From positions 372,001-436,000 of the forward strand of contig CAVZGE010000002.1 of the NCBI GenBank assembly GCA_963774745.1: 64,000 bases of DNA. The letters run 5' to 3'. A program made the translations under genes and the position numbers. Source of the DNA: Prado023 sp963774745. Lineage in GTDB: Bacteria; Actinomycetota; Actinomycetes; S36-B12; CAIYMF01. A model generated the notes under the pieces. It was not told the DNA's origin. It worked only from the letters and a program-made list of their open reading frames with translations, and searched no databases. Below are positions 17,540 through 26,260 of this stretch, piece after piece (positions within the stretch are counted from its first letter, which is position 1; every line of letters starts with the position of its first letter).

Positions 17540-19225
17540 CTACGCGTCGATGACGATGGCCATGATGACTGGGTTGCGGCGGTAGGTCTTGAACACCCAG
17601 CGGCTGACCGTGCGGTGGATGATCTGCTCGAGCTGGTGCTGGTCGCCGATCCCGTCCGCGGCGGCCCGGGCCAGCGCCTTGTCGATGTGCGGTACCACCT
17701 CGGCGAACATTGCCGCGCTGTTGACCAGCCCGCGGGTCAGGAAGTCCGGGGGCTCGGCCAGTGCGCCGGTGTCGGCATCGACGATCGCCACGATCGTGAC
17801 CAGGCCCTCCTCGGCCAGCGTGCGGCGGTCCTTCAGGGAGGCCTCCGTGGCGCCGCCCACGGTCATCCCGTCGACGTAGACGTATCCGGCCGGCACCTTC
17901 CCGGTGATGCGCGCCCGGCCCTCGACGAGGTCCACCACCACGCCGTCCTCGGCGATGACGACGTTCGCGGCCGGCACGCCCGTGCGGATGGCGATCGCCG
18001 CGTTCTCGGACATGTGGCGCCACTCACCATGGATCGGCAGGACGTTCCCGGGCTTGACGATGTTGTAGCAGTAGGCGAGCTCGCCGGCGCTGGCGTGCCC
18101 CGAGACGTGGACCTTGGCGTTGCCCTTGTGGACCACGTTGGCGCCGTAACGGGTCAGGGCGTTGATCACGCGGTAGATGGCGTTCTCGTTGCCGGGGATC
18201 AACGAGCTGGCCAGCAGGACGGTGTCGCCGGGGCCGATCCGGATCTCGTGGTCGCGGTTGGCCATGCGCGCCAGGGCGGCCATCGGCTCGCCCTGCGACC
18301 CGGTGGACACCAGCGTGATCCGGTTGTCCGGGAGGTTCTTGATCTCCTTGAGGTTCACCACCAGGCCCTCGGGGATCGTCAGGTAGCCCAGGTCGCGCGC
18401 GATCCCCATGTTGCGCACCATCGAGCGGCCCACGAACGCGACCTTGCGGCCGTGGTGATGCGCGGCGTCGAGGACCTGCTGGATCCGGTGGACGTGGCTG
18501 GCGAAGCTGGACACGATGATCCGCCGCGGGGCGGTGCGGAACACCTCCTCGATGGCCGGCGCGAGGTCGCGCTCGGAGATCGTGAACCCGGGGATGTCGG
18601 CGTTCGTGGAGTCGACCATGAACACGTCCACGCCCTCCTCACCGAGGCGGGCGAACGCACGCAGGTCGGTGATCCGGGAGTCCAGCGGGAACTGGTCCAT
18701 CTTGAAGTCCCCGGTGTTCAGCACCATGCCGGCTGGGGTGCGGATCGCCACCGCGAGACCGTCGGGGATCGAGTGGTTGACGGCCACGAACTCGCAGTCG
18801 AACGCGCCGAAGCTGCGCCGCTCGCCCTCGGCCACCTGCGTGGTCACCGGGGTGATCCGGTGCTCCTTGAGCTTGGACGTGATGAACGCCAGGGTCAGCC
18901 GGGAGCCGACCACGGGGATGTCGGGGCGCTCGCGCAACAGGTACGGCACGCCGCCGATGTGGTCCTCGTGGCCATGGGTGAGCACGATCGCCTCGATCTG
19001 GTCGAGGCGATCACGGATCCAGGTGAAGTCCGGCAGGATCACGTCCACCCCGGGCTGGTGCTCCTCGGGGAACAGCACGCCGCAGTCCACGACCAGCAGG
19101 CGGCCGTCGAACTCGAAGACGGTCATGTTCCGGCCGATCTCCCCAAGCCCACCCAGCGGGACGATCCGCAGCCCTCCCGCGGGCAGCGCGGGCGGGGGTC
19201 CGAGTTCGGGATGCGGATGGCTCAT
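17540..19225 (-). CDS. rnj: Ribonuclease J
   Basis: This 561-residue protein is a metallo-beta-lactamase/beta-CASP RNase. GGLGEIGRNM opens the fold, and the zinc motif THGHEDHIGG has H84, H86, D88 and H89. The beta-CASP part contains VDSTNAD and SFASHVHR. HVSGHAS and LPIHGEWRHM complete the active site. RNase J acts as 5'-3' exonuclease and endonuclease in RNA maturation and decay. Length is normal. A ribosome site is not obvious before ATG 19225. Confidence 0.95.
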   Translation of the reverse strand: MSHPHPELGPPPALPAGGLRIVPLGGLGEIGRNMTVFEFDGRLLVVDCGVLFPEEHQPGVDVILPDFTWIRDRLDQIEAIVLTHGHEDHIGGVPYLLRERPDIPVVGSRLTLAFITSKLKEHRITPVTTQVAEGERRSFGAFDCEFVAVNHSIPDGLAVAIRTPAGMVLNTGDFKMDQFPLDSRITDLRAFARLGEEGVDVFMVDSTNADIPGFTISERDLAPAIEEVFRTAPRRIIVSSFASHVHRIQQVLDAAHHHGRKVAFVGRSMVRNMGIARDLGYLTIPEGLVVNLKEIKNLPDNRITLVSTGSQGEPMAALARMANRDHEIRIGPGDTVLLASSLIPGNENAIYRVINALTRYGANVVHKGNAKVHVSGHASAGELAYCYNIVKPGNVLPIHGEWRHMSENAAIAIRTGVPAANVVIAEDGVVVDLVEGRARITGKVPAGYVYVDGMTVGGATEASLKDRRTLAEEGLVTIVAIVDADTGALAEPPDFLTRGLVNSAAMFAEVVPHIDKALARAAADGIGDQHQLEQIIHRTVSRWVFKTYRRNPVIMAIVIDA

Positions 19226-19291
19226 GGGCGCAGTCTCTCAGGAAACGTCGACCCGTGGTCCCCGTGCGGCCCACGACCGCCCCAGTGCCCC

Positions 19292-19639
19292 CTACCGCCG
19301 CAGCAGCGCGGTGGTGCGGGTGACACGGCGAGCCGCGCACCTTCCAAGGATCGCGACTCCGACGCCCAGCAGAACAGCTTGCACCGCGAGCAGAACCCTG
19401 ACGTCCGGCCACGCTGCGTACACCGGCCCCGGCGCGGCGAGGATCGGCGAGAAGTGGTCCCCGAGGATGTTGAAGGGAAGTTGTGCCTTCCACCGGATCA
19501 ACGGTTCCGAGCATGTGGCGTATTGACGGCCGGCTTGTCCGAAGATGGTCAGGTCCATGCCGGACTGGAAGGTGTTGAAGCGGACGATCGAGATGAGCCA
19601 GTAGCCGGCTGCGGCCAGGACAGCCACTGCGTCGAACAC
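19292..19639 (-). pseudogene. Truncated DUF2079 membrane protein
   Basis: 115 residues that match the N-terminal part of DUF2079 polytopic proteins: RFNTFQSGMDLTIFGQ, then NILGDHFSPILAAPGPVYA and a second hydrophobic segment, VLLAVQAVLLGVGVAIL. Full-length members are roughly 400-500 residues with about ten helices; here the frame stops after the second or third helix and the next gene is RNase J. The 3' part appears to have been deleted. A short functional form is possible but unlikely. It lies beside a toxin-antitoxin pair and a tRNA gene. Confidence 0.65.
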
Positions 19640-19740
19640 CTGCAGCCGCCCCGCCCGCGAAGCGGCGGCGCGCCGGGGCGGACATCAAGGCCGGACAGGA
19701 ACCACCCCGGGTGTGGTGTCAGGGCTGATACCATGGGGCC

Positions 19741-19944
19741 ATGGCGATGACTCTGCGACTGACGGATGAGGAGACCGAGGCGCTCCGCCGCCGCGCGCAG
19801 CTGGAGTCTCGTTCGATGCAGGAAGTGGCCCGGCAAGCAGTGCGGGAGTACGTGGAGGGCCACAGCCGAGCCGAGCTGCTTGACCAGGTCCTCGACGAGG
19901 AACTGCCTGGCTACGCGGAGGCCCTGGAGCGGCTCGGCCAGTGA
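19741..19944 (+). CDS. Ribbon-helix-helix antitoxin
   Basis: This 67-residue protein starts with the short strand MTLRLTDEE and two helices (EALRRRAQLESRSMQEVARQ), the ribbon-helix-helix fold, followed by an acidic tail rich in Glu and Leu that would bind the toxin. Its stop overlaps the start of the Doc-type gene. RHH proteins of this kind bind their own promoter; the ATG lies directly after GGTGTGGTGTCAGGGCTGATACCAT, a likely place for operator and promoter. Confidence 0.87.
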   Translation: MAMTLRLTDEETEALRRRAQLESRSMQEVARQAVREYVEGHSRAELLDQVLDEELPGYAEALERLGQ

Positions 19945-20324
19945 TCTACCTGACGCTGTCCGAACTGCTGCATGTCGCCGAGCGAACGCTTGGCCCCGAG
20001 GTGCCTGTGCGTGACTATGGGTTGCTGGAGTCGGCTTTGGCGCGTCCGCAAGCGACCGCTTTCGGGCTCGACGCCTACGAGAGTCTCGAAAAGAAGGCGG
20101 GCGCCCTGCTGCACTCGTTGGCCCGCAACCATGCGCTGGTCGACGGCAACAAGCGGCTGGCGCTCGCGGCGACCATTGCGTTTCTGGGCCTCAACGGCTA
20201 TCGGCTCACCCTCACCAACGACGAGGCATACACGCTCGTCATCGAGGTTGCTTCCGGACTCCTCGATGACGTCGCGGACATCGCTGATCGCATCAGGAGA
20301 AGCCTCGCGCCCCGAGCCAAGTGA
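19941..20324 (+). CDS. Doc-type Fic-domain toxin
   Basis: This 127-residue protein has the Fic core HALVDGNKR at 64-72, the Doc variant of HxFx(D/A)GNKR. Doc proteins phosphorylate elongation factor EF-Tu and stop translation; Fic proteins in general use the same loop to AMPylate. The usual Phe of the motif is Leu here. The full family length and intact catalytic His, Asn and Arg suggest an active protein. GTG 19941 overlaps the antitoxin stop (GTGA), so the two are coupled. Confidence 0.9.
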   Translation: MIYLTLSELLHVAERTLGPEVPVRDYGLLESALARPQATAFGLDAYESLEKKAGALLHSLARNHALVDGNKRLALAATIAFLGLNGYRLTLTNDEAYTLVIEVASGLLDDVADIADRIRRSLAPRAK

Positions 20325-20784
20325 CGACGTGGCTCCGCGACAGCGCGTGCCCCACATAGCCGCGAGCTGGGCGCCTTACTGACCGCAGCGTGGTCGTGAG
20401 CTCGCGACCCCCTTACCCGGCAGCAGCCCGGGCGCGTCCCCACCAACCCCGCAGGGAACATGATCTCGGGACTCGCGACCCGCGGCATAGCCGCGTACCG
20501 TCCCGGTGTCGCGGCGCCCGATGCGTCACTGCGCCGCGAAGGACTGTCAAGCGCCGCTCAGCGCCACTCCACGTCGATGCGCATCAGCATGGCGCAGCTC
20601 GCCCGGCTCAACTCGCCCAGCGTGACCGAGGCTGAGGTGGAAGGTGATCGGTGCGGTCACCCGCCCGATGAACCTCCCCCTCAGGCTGCTGGCCGTGCGA
20701 TCGGCCGTGCAACGAACGTGCAACCAAAGCATGCCATTGGTCGCACGAAACGGGCATTGCGGGGCACTACCAGGACGCATGAAG
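20325..20784. other. About 460 bp without a recognisable gene
   Basis: Between the Doc toxin and the terminator of tRNA-Gly. Open frames here have no recognisable domain, and base composition is less GC-biased than in the flanking genes (for example the stretch around 20700-20760). It may be the decayed remains of a small inserted segment next to the tRNA. No integrase fragment or clear attachment-site duplication was found by eye. Confidence 0.5.
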
Positions 20785-20824
20785 AAGGGCCCCTGGCCGG
20801 TGTTTGTGCTGGTCAGAGGCCCTT
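20785..20824 (-). terminator. Terminator of tRNA-Gly
   Basis: Stem 20785-20798 with 20811-20824 (AAGGGCC paired to GGCCCTT, then CTGGCC to GGTCAG with one mismatch), starting 10 bp beyond the tRNA 3' end on the minus strand and followed there by CTTCTTC. Confidence 0.6.
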
Positions 20825-20833
20825 TTCCTGTGG

Positions 20834-20904
20834 AGCGGGTGACGGGAATCGAACCCGCACTGTCAGCTTGGGAAGCTGATGTTCTGCCATTGAACTACAC
20901 CCGC
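20834..20904 (-). tRNA. tRNA-Gly (anticodon CCC)
   Basis: A 71-nt cloverleaf on the minus strand. Acceptor GCGGGTG pairs with CACCCGC, D-arm GTTC/GAAC, anticodon stem TCAGC/GCTGA with loop TTCCCAA giving anticodon CCC, and T-arm GCGGG-TTCGATT-CCCGT. Discriminator base T. CCA is not encoded. Confidence 0.96.
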
Positions 20905-20988
20905 GTGCCCCACCACGCTCACCGGCGGAACGCCCTGATTATGCCCCACGCCATGGCCCACCCTCAAACGCCCCACGGGGACCGGGCA

Positions 20989-21070
20989 GGATCCCGTCGG
21001 GTTTCAGTGGATCGCGTTCGTCGGGACCCGACGCGATGCCGGTTCGGTGCCAGCAGACCCGACGCGATCC
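20989..21070. repeat. Nested inverted repeats of ACCCGACGCGATCC upstream of dcd
   Basis: Forward copies ACCCGACGCGATGCC (21026-21040) and ACCCGACGCGATCC (21057-21070). Inverted copies GGATCCCGTCGGGT (20989-21002) and a spaced form beginning GGATCGCG at 21009. The outer pair agree at 13 of 14 bases. A further copy is at 32017. It ends 34 bp before the dcd ATG. Confidence 0.6.
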
Positions 21071-21104
21071 GGGAGGGCTCGCATGGGCGGATACGATCCG
21101 GACC

Positions 21105-21671
21105 ATGATCCTGTCCGATGGCACCATCCGACGCCTGCTCGACGAGGGCCGCCTGGTCATCGACCCCATCGAGGACGCCCAGATCCAGCCTGCGAGCGTC
21201 GACGTCCGGCTCGGCCCGGAGTTCCTCGTCTTCCGCAACCACACCACCGAGGTGATCGACCCCTACGACAAGCCCGCCGACCTCAACGAACGGGTCCGGG
21301 TGCCAGAGGGCACCGCGTTCATCCTGCACCCCGGCGAGTTCGTCCTCGGGACGACGGTCGAGGCCATCGGCCTCCCGGATGACCTGGTGGCCCGCGTGGA
21401 GGGCAAGAGCAGCCTCGGCCGCCTGGGACTGCTGATCCATGCCACGGCCGGATTCGTGGATCCCGGCTGGCCGCGGGGGCAGATCACCCTGGAGCTGAGC
21501 AACGTCGCCACCCTGCCGATCAAGCTCTGGCCCGGGATGCGGATCGGGCAGCTCAGCTTCCACGCCCTGGACGCGCCGGCCGAGCGTCCCTACGGTCACG
21601 TCGACCTGAACTCCAAGTACGTGGGGCAGTCCGGGCCCATGGCCTCCCAGTACGCACGCAACCCGAAGTAG
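21105..21671 (+). CDS. dcd: dCTP deaminase (probably bifunctional, dUMP-forming)
   Basis: This 188-residue protein has the dUTPase/dCTP-deaminase trimer fold: MILSDGTIRRLLDEG at the start, QIQPASVDVRLG, the catalytic block VEGKSSLGRLGLLIHATAGFVDPG and TLELSNVATLPI. Mycobacterial Dcd with this pattern converts dCTP directly to dUMP. The family HSTAG is HATAG here. ATG 21105 gives normal length. It lies alone downstream of the tRNA-Gly region and ends at a strong convergent terminator. Confidence 0.95.
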   Translation: MILSDGTIRRLLDEGRLVIDPIEDAQIQPASVDVRLGPEFLVFRNHTTEVIDPYDKPADLNERVRVPEGTAFILHPGEFVLGTTVEAIGLPDDLVARVEGKSSLGRLGLLIHATAGFVDPGWPRGQITLELSNVATLPIKLWPGMRIGQLSFHALDAPAERPYGHVDLNSKYVGQSGPMASQYARNPK

Positions 21672-21685
21672 GGCGCCTGCCCGGT

Positions 21686-21747
21686 CCCGCGCAGCCCGAC
21701 CCCGCGCAGCCCGACCCCGCCCCGCCCCGGTGACCCCGCGCAGCCCC
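21686..21747. repeat. 15-bp tandem repeat after dcd
   Basis: CCCGCGCAGCCCGAC occurs at 21686-21700 and 21701-21715, with a third partial copy (CCCGCGCAGCCCC) at 21735-21747. It lies in the dcd 3' region and is not coding. Confidence 0.6.
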
Positions 21748-21814
21748 GGTCAGCCCCCGGGACGACACCGGGATCCCGGCCGCCCGGGCCGTGTCCCACT
21801 CGCGAGCCATCCCA

Positions 21815-21861
21815 TGACGAGGGCCCCCGGCTGCCCCTTGGCAGCGCGGGGGCCCTCGTCA
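21815..21861. terminator. Strong bidirectional terminator between dcd and glycosidase
   Basis: Perfect 15-bp stem TGACGAGGGCCCCCG (21815-21829) with its complement at 21847-21861, extended by an inner CTGCC/GGCAG stem. It lies between two convergent genes. Confidence 0.8.
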
Positions 21862-21872
21862 GGACCAAGCGG

Positions 21873-23117
21873 TCAGGCGCCGACCAGCAGCACCGGCTGC
21901 GAGGTCAACGTGATCTTGGAACCGGCGCCGGGCCCGGTCGTCCCGTCGAGGCGCCGGATCTCGGTGGTGCCGGCGGGCACCTTGAAGGACTTCGCCTTGG
22001 ACGCGTACCGGATGGTCTGCTTCTGGCCTCCCGGGGCCCGCAGGGTGCAGGTCGTGATGCTCGACTTCACCTTGCAGCCCAGCCAGGTCTTGCCGACCAT
22101 CCACTTCTGGATCTCGAGGAAGGCCCTGCCGCCGGTGGTCACGCCGCGATCGCCACGGCTGGTCATGTCCGTGCCGAGGACGTTGATGTCCCAGCCGTAC
22201 CAGAAGACCCGGTACACCCCGTAGCGCATCGAGTCGATGTAGGTCCGTGCCACGTAGGTCGCTGCCGTGGCGCCGGTGTACTGCCGCTTGACCTTCATGT
22301 ACGACCGCGTGTCGCCGTAGTTCATCTCGGTGTCCCACAGCGGCTTCTTGCCTGCCCCGTAGCGCTTGTAGTACTTCTTGATCGTCTTGATGTAGCTGAC
22401 CCGGGTAGCCGGGCCCTCCTTGGCAGGCGGGTAGAAGTGGGCGGAGACGGCGTTGACCGCCCGCCAGGCCCCGGCCTTGCGCATGGCGGCTCCGTAGGCC
22501 TTGCCGAACTTCCCGACCGGGCCCTTGCTCCGCACCGTGGTGCTGGCCGCCACCAGGGCCGCGCCGGAGCCGACCGAGCTCAGGGCGGTACGGGCGTCCT
22601 TGGTCAGCTGCGCCATCTGCGCCGGCGTCCCGAGGTAGAAGTCCCTCAGGTTGGCCTCGTTCCAGACCTGGAACGCGGTGATCCCCGGGACCTGGGTGGC
22701 CACCGCCTTCAGGAAATCCGTGTAGTACGAGTTCTTGGCCGGGTGGCTGTTGGAGCCCGGACCGTAGAGGCCCAGCTTCGAGTTGGGGTCGGAGGCTGCC
22801 CACCGTGGCGTGTTGCCCAGGGTGTACATGATCTCGGTGGCCCCGGCGTCCCGGGCATGGCGCACGACGGCCTTGAGCGGTTCGAGGTCCAGCTGTCCCT
22901 GCGCGGGCTCCAGCTGCCGCCAGGAGACTCCTGAGTCCCAGATGCGGATCGCGCCCAACCGGAGACCGGCCGGCGTTCCCGAGGCGATCCCGGCCACGTG
23001 CTGGCCGAAGAGCGGACCCGGAACGGTCGGGGCTCCGACCGCAGCGCTGGCCGGCAGCGTCGTGGCCAGCAGGCCGGCCGCAGCGGCCGGGATGATCACC
23101 TTCAGGAACCGTCGCAC
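21873..23117 (-). CDS. Secreted clan GH-A glycoside hydrolase (GH39-like), paralogue 1
   Basis: This 414-residue protein has a signal peptide (MRRFLKVIIPAAAAGLLATT, cleavage after ALPASAA-type site). The clan GH-A barrel has the acid/base E154 in QVWNEANL and the nucleophile E264 in WDTEMNYG, spaced as in GH39-like retaining enzymes. RIWDSGVSWRQLEP near residue 58 is a further family block. The substrate is unknown. GTG 23117 is chosen because GGGGGAG lies just upstream; ATG 23150 is an alternative. It is a clear paralogue of the neighbouring gene and sits beside glycan-assembly genes. Confidence 0.85.
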   Translation of the reverse strand: MRRFLKVIIPAAAAGLLATTLPASAAVGAPTVPGPLFGQHVAGIASGTPAGLRLGAIRIWDSGVSWRQLEPAQGQLDLEPLKAVVRHARDAGATEIMYTLGNTPRWAASDPNSKLGLYGPGSNSHPAKNSYYTDFLKAVATQVPGITAFQVWNEANLRDFYLGTPAQMAQLTKDARTALSSVGSGAALVAASTTVRSKGPVGKFGKAYGAAMRKAGAWRAVNAVSAHFYPPAKEGPATRVSYIKTIKKYYKRYGAGKKPLWDTEMNYGDTRSYMKVKRQYTGATAATYVARTYIDSMRYGVYRVFWYGWDINVLGTDMTSRGDRGVTTGGRAFLEIQKWMVGKTWLGCKVKSSITTCTLRAPGGQKQTIRYASKAKSFKVPAGTTEIRRLDGTTGPGAGSKITLTSQPVLLVGA

Positions 23118-23233
23118 AGTGGACTCCCCCCACCTAGGAATGATGCTCATCACCTTGCCCGTCCGCCCGACCGGGGTCAACCTCGCCGTGGGTCGAGTCG
23201 GAGGATTCCGGCGACGTTAACACGGTCTTAGGC

Positions 23234-24559
23234 TCAGCCCGAGAACCGGACCAGGATCGGGTTGGCCACCACCTCCAGGGTGACCCCCGACGCCGGCTCG
23301 CAGGTCCCATCGAGCCGGCAGACCTGCGCCGCGCCCGCGGGCATCGGAACCGTGGCCGGCCCCTTGTGGCTGAACAGGATCCTGGCCGGCAACCCGTCGC
23401 CGGTGGTCAGCTCGCAGGTGGTCAGCGCCCCCGCCCGGCCCGTCGGCTCCATCAGCTCGCCACTGCAGCCCTGCCAGTGGGCCCCGTCGAACCACTCCTG
23501 CACCGTCAGGTAGGCCTGGCCGGCCGGAAGGACGTCCCCGGTGCCGGCGTCCACCTGGTCGATGCCGAGGATGTGGTCGTTCCACGAGTACCAGTACACC
23601 CGGTCGACACCGAGTGCCAGGGAGTCGATGTAGGTGCGGGCCACCCAGCCGGCGGCGCGCTCCTGCGGCACGACGACCTCCTGCGTGGCGAAGTCGCGGC
23701 GGTCGCCGTAGTTGATCTCGGTGTCCCACAGCTGGCCCGTCCAGCCGCGCTCGGCCAGCCATGCCCGCATCATCCGCAGGTAGGCGGCCCGGGTGCCGGC
23801 GCCCTGGTCGGCCAACGGGTAGAGGTGCACGGCCATGGCGTCGACCGGCCACCCGCGCTCGGCCAGGGCGGCTGAGTACTTCCCGTACCACGGCTTGACC
23901 GGCCCGGCGGCGCGAACCGTCGTGCTGGCCCCCACCAGCAGCGCGTCGGGGTCGACCTCGGCGAGGACCTCCTTGGCTCGCAGCGTCAGCTCAGCGAGGT
24001 AGTCGGGCTTGCCCCGGTAGAAGATCTTGATGTTCGCCTCGTTCCACACCTGGTACGAGGTGATCCGGCCCCGGTAGCGCTCGGCGACCTGTCGCAGGAA
24101 GCTCAGGTAGGCCTCCTCGTCGGGCGCCGAGGACGTGCCCGGTCCGTAGATCCCGGGTGCCTCGGGGTCCAGGGCCGCCCACTGCGGCGGGCTGCCGTGC
24201 ACCCACTGGATGTCGGCGGCACCGATCTTCTCGGCCTGGGCCACTGCCGAGTCCATCGCTGTCCAGTCGACCTCGCCCCGCACCGGCTCCAGCTGCCGCC
24301 ACGAGACCCCGGAGTCCCAGAGGCGGATCGCCCCTGCGGTCGTCGGCAGCGGCTGGTTCCCGGCCGCCAGGTTGCCCACGTGGGTGCCGAACAGCTCCCG
24401 GGCGACGGGATCCCCGAGCGGCGTGGAGGCGGTGCTCGTCGGGCCCTCAGCTGCGGGGGTGGGCTCGGCCGGCGCCGAGACCGACGGCGTGCAGGCGGCC
24501 ATCATCGCGGCGACCAGGCCCACGGCAGCGCACAGCCCAGAACGGTGGGAAACGGGCAT
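23234..24559 (-). CDS. Clan GH-A glycoside hydrolase lipoprotein (GH39-like), paralogue 2
   Basis: This 441-residue protein begins with a lipoprotein signal ending in AAMMAAC (Cys23), then a Pro/Ser/Thr-rich linker to about residue 50. The barrel carries E174 in QVWNEANI and E281 in WDTEINYG, and LWDSGVSWRQLEP as in paralogue 1. It would be anchored to the outer face of the membrane, while paralogue 1 appears freely secreted. A good AGGGAGGA site precedes ATG 24559. It diverges from the polyprenyl-phosphate sugar transferase gene. Substrate unknown; remodelling or trimming of the glycan made by the neighbours is an inference. Confidence 0.86.
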   Translation of the reverse strand: MPVSHRSGLCAAVGLVAAMMAACTPSVSAPAEPTPAAEGPTSTASTPLGDPVARELFGTHVGNLAAGNQPLPTTAGAIRLWDSGVSWRQLEPVRGEVDWTAMDSAVAQAEKIGAADIQWVHGSPPQWAALDPEAPGIYGPGTSSAPDEEAYLSFLRQVAERYRGRITSYQVWNEANIKIFYRGKPDYLAELTLRAKEVLAEVDPDALLVGASTTVRAAGPVKPWYGKYSAALAERGWPVDAMAVHLYPLADQGAGTRAAYLRMMRAWLAERGWTGQLWDTEINYGDRRDFATQEVVVPQERAAGWVARTYIDSLALGVDRVYWYSWNDHILGIDQVDAGTGDVLPAGQAYLTVQEWFDGAHWQGCSGELMEPTGRAGALTTCELTTGDGLPARILFSHKGPATVPMPAGAAQVCRLDGTCEPASGVTLEVVANPILVRFSG

Positions 24560-24712
24560 GGGTCCTCCCTCATCGCGGTGCAGGATACCCGTGCCCGCCC
24601 ACCTGCCTGCCGGAACCTGGCCGACCGGGAGGGGCTGGTGGGCTTGGAATCAGGGCCGCAGGTGTCTAGTGTCGGGTGTTGCTGGTCCGTCCATCGCTGG
24701 TGGGGAGGGGAG

Positions 24713-26260
24713 ATGGCAGGCAGCATGTCAGGCAGGCAGGCGCCCGCCGGGGAGCCCCACGGCCCGGCCCTGCGCATTGCCGGGGCCCAGGGGGCCGACG
24801 GGCGGGCCCCCGTGGCCACCGTCGTCGAGCGGCCCGAGGCCCGCGGACGCGCCGAGGTCGACCCGATGTTCTCGGTGGCGTTGAGGGCGTTCCTGCTCGA
24901 CCTGGGCATCCTGGGCACGAGCATCAGTGCCTACATCGCCCTGATGATCAACTCCGGCTACCTGATCGACCAGGTCGAGACCCCGCTGACGGGTGCGGCC
25001 ATGATCGTGTGGTGGCTGCTGCTGATCCTGCTGCGCGGCGGGTACGAGGCGCGCTACCTCGGTGTCGGCAACGAGGAGTTCAAGCGGGTGGTCAACGCCG
25101 GGGTGACCATGCTGGCCGCGATCGCGATCGCCTCCTACGTCGCCAAGGCCGCGCCGCCCCTGCGCCTGGTCCTGCCATCCCTGCTGATCGGCACCATGCT
25201 GATCCTGCTCGGGCGGTGGTTGTTGCGCGTCTGGTTGGGCCGGCAACGACTGCAGGGCAGGTTCCAGCAGAGCACCTTGATCGTCGGTGACCGCCTGCGC
25301 AGCGCTGCGCTGTCCGAGTCGTTCGCGACCGACGCCGTCGCCGGGTTCAAGGTGATCGGGACGGTGCAGCCGCCGCGGGTCGCCGGCACGGACCCCCGGC
25401 CAGGTGTGCGTGACCATGTCGTCGACGCCTGGCTCGACGACGTCATGGACTGGATCGACGTCCACAACGTGCACGCGGTAGCGGTCGCCGAGTCGACCGC
25501 CGTCGACCCCGCCCTCCTGCGCCGCCTCGCCTGGCGACTCGAGGGCCCCCGGATCGACCTGCTCGTCTCCCCGGTCCTGTCCGACGTCGCCGGGCCGCGC
25601 ATGTCGGTGCGCCCCGCGGCCGGCCTGCCGCTGATCCACCTCGACGAGCCGAGCCTGACCGGACCGAAGCGCGCGCTCAAGCGGATCGTCGACCTGGTGA
25701 TCGCGGTCCCGCTGGTGGTGATCCTGGCGCCGGTCTACCTGCTCATCGGCATCGCCATCAAGTTCGACTCGTTGGGCCGGGCGCTCTACATCAGTGACCG
25801 GATCGGACGGTCCGGCGAGGTCTTCCGGTGCATCAAGTTCCGCACGATGCACGTGGGGGCCGACTCGATCCGCGAGGACGTGATCGGCGAGCTGGACGAC
25901 GACGTCGCCGACCGGTATCGCGAGGATCCGCGCGTGACCCGCATGGGCCGGGTGCTGCGTCGGTGGAGCATGGACGAGCTCCCCCAGCTGTTCAACGTGA
26001 TCAGCGGCTCGATGTCACTGGTGGGCCCCCGGCCGATGCTCCCCGACGAGCTGGCCCTCCTCGGGGACGCCGAGCATCGCCGGCACCTCACGAAGCCGGG
26101 CATGACCGGCCTGTGGCAGATCTCCGGGCGCAAGGAGGTCTCGTGGGACGACCGCATGCGCATGGACCTGCACTACATCGAGACCTGGTCGATCGCCCTC
26201 GACGTGGTCATCCTGGCCAAGACCGCCAAGGCGGTCATCACCGGCCACGGCGCGTACTGA
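24713..26260 (+). CDS. Polyprenyl-phosphate sugar phosphotransferase (WbaP/CpsE type)
   Basis: This 515-residue protein has a hydrophilic N-terminal tail, about four membrane helices (residues 55-170), a central soluble domain, then the bacterial sugar transferase domain from about residue 320: one helix (LVIAVPLVVILAPVYLLIG), KFRTMHVGAD, RRWSMDELPQLFNVI, and SLVGPRPMLP. Such enzymes transfer a sugar 1-phosphate onto undecaprenyl phosphate and start surface-polysaccharide repeat units. The sugar is not predictable. ATG 24713 has GGGGAGGGG upstream. Its 3' end overlaps the convergent glycosyltransferase by 23 bp. Confidence 0.93.
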   Translation: MAGSMSGRQAPAGEPHGPALRIAGAQGADGRAPVATVVERPEARGRAEVDPMFSVALRAFLLDLGILGTSISAYIALMINSGYLIDQVETPLTGAAMIVWWLLLILLRGGYEARYLGVGNEEFKRVVNAGVTMLAAIAIASYVAKAAPPLRLVLPSLLIGTMLILLGRWLLRVWLGRQRLQGRFQQSTLIVGDRLRSAALSESFATDAVAGFKVIGTVQPPRVAGTDPRPGVRDHVVDAWLDDVMDWIDVHNVHAVAVAESTAVDPALLRRLAWRLEGPRIDLLVSPVLSDVAGPRMSVRPAAGLPLIHLDEPSLTGPKRALKRIVDLVIAVPLVVILAPVYLLIGIAIKFDSLGRALYISDRIGRSGEVFRCIKFRTMHVGADSIREDVIGELDDDVADRYREDPRVTRMGRVLRRWSMDELPQLFNVISGSMSLVGPRPMLPDELALLGDAEHRRHLTKPGMTGLWQISGRKEVSWDDRMRMDLHYIETWSIALDVVILAKTAKAVITGHGAY

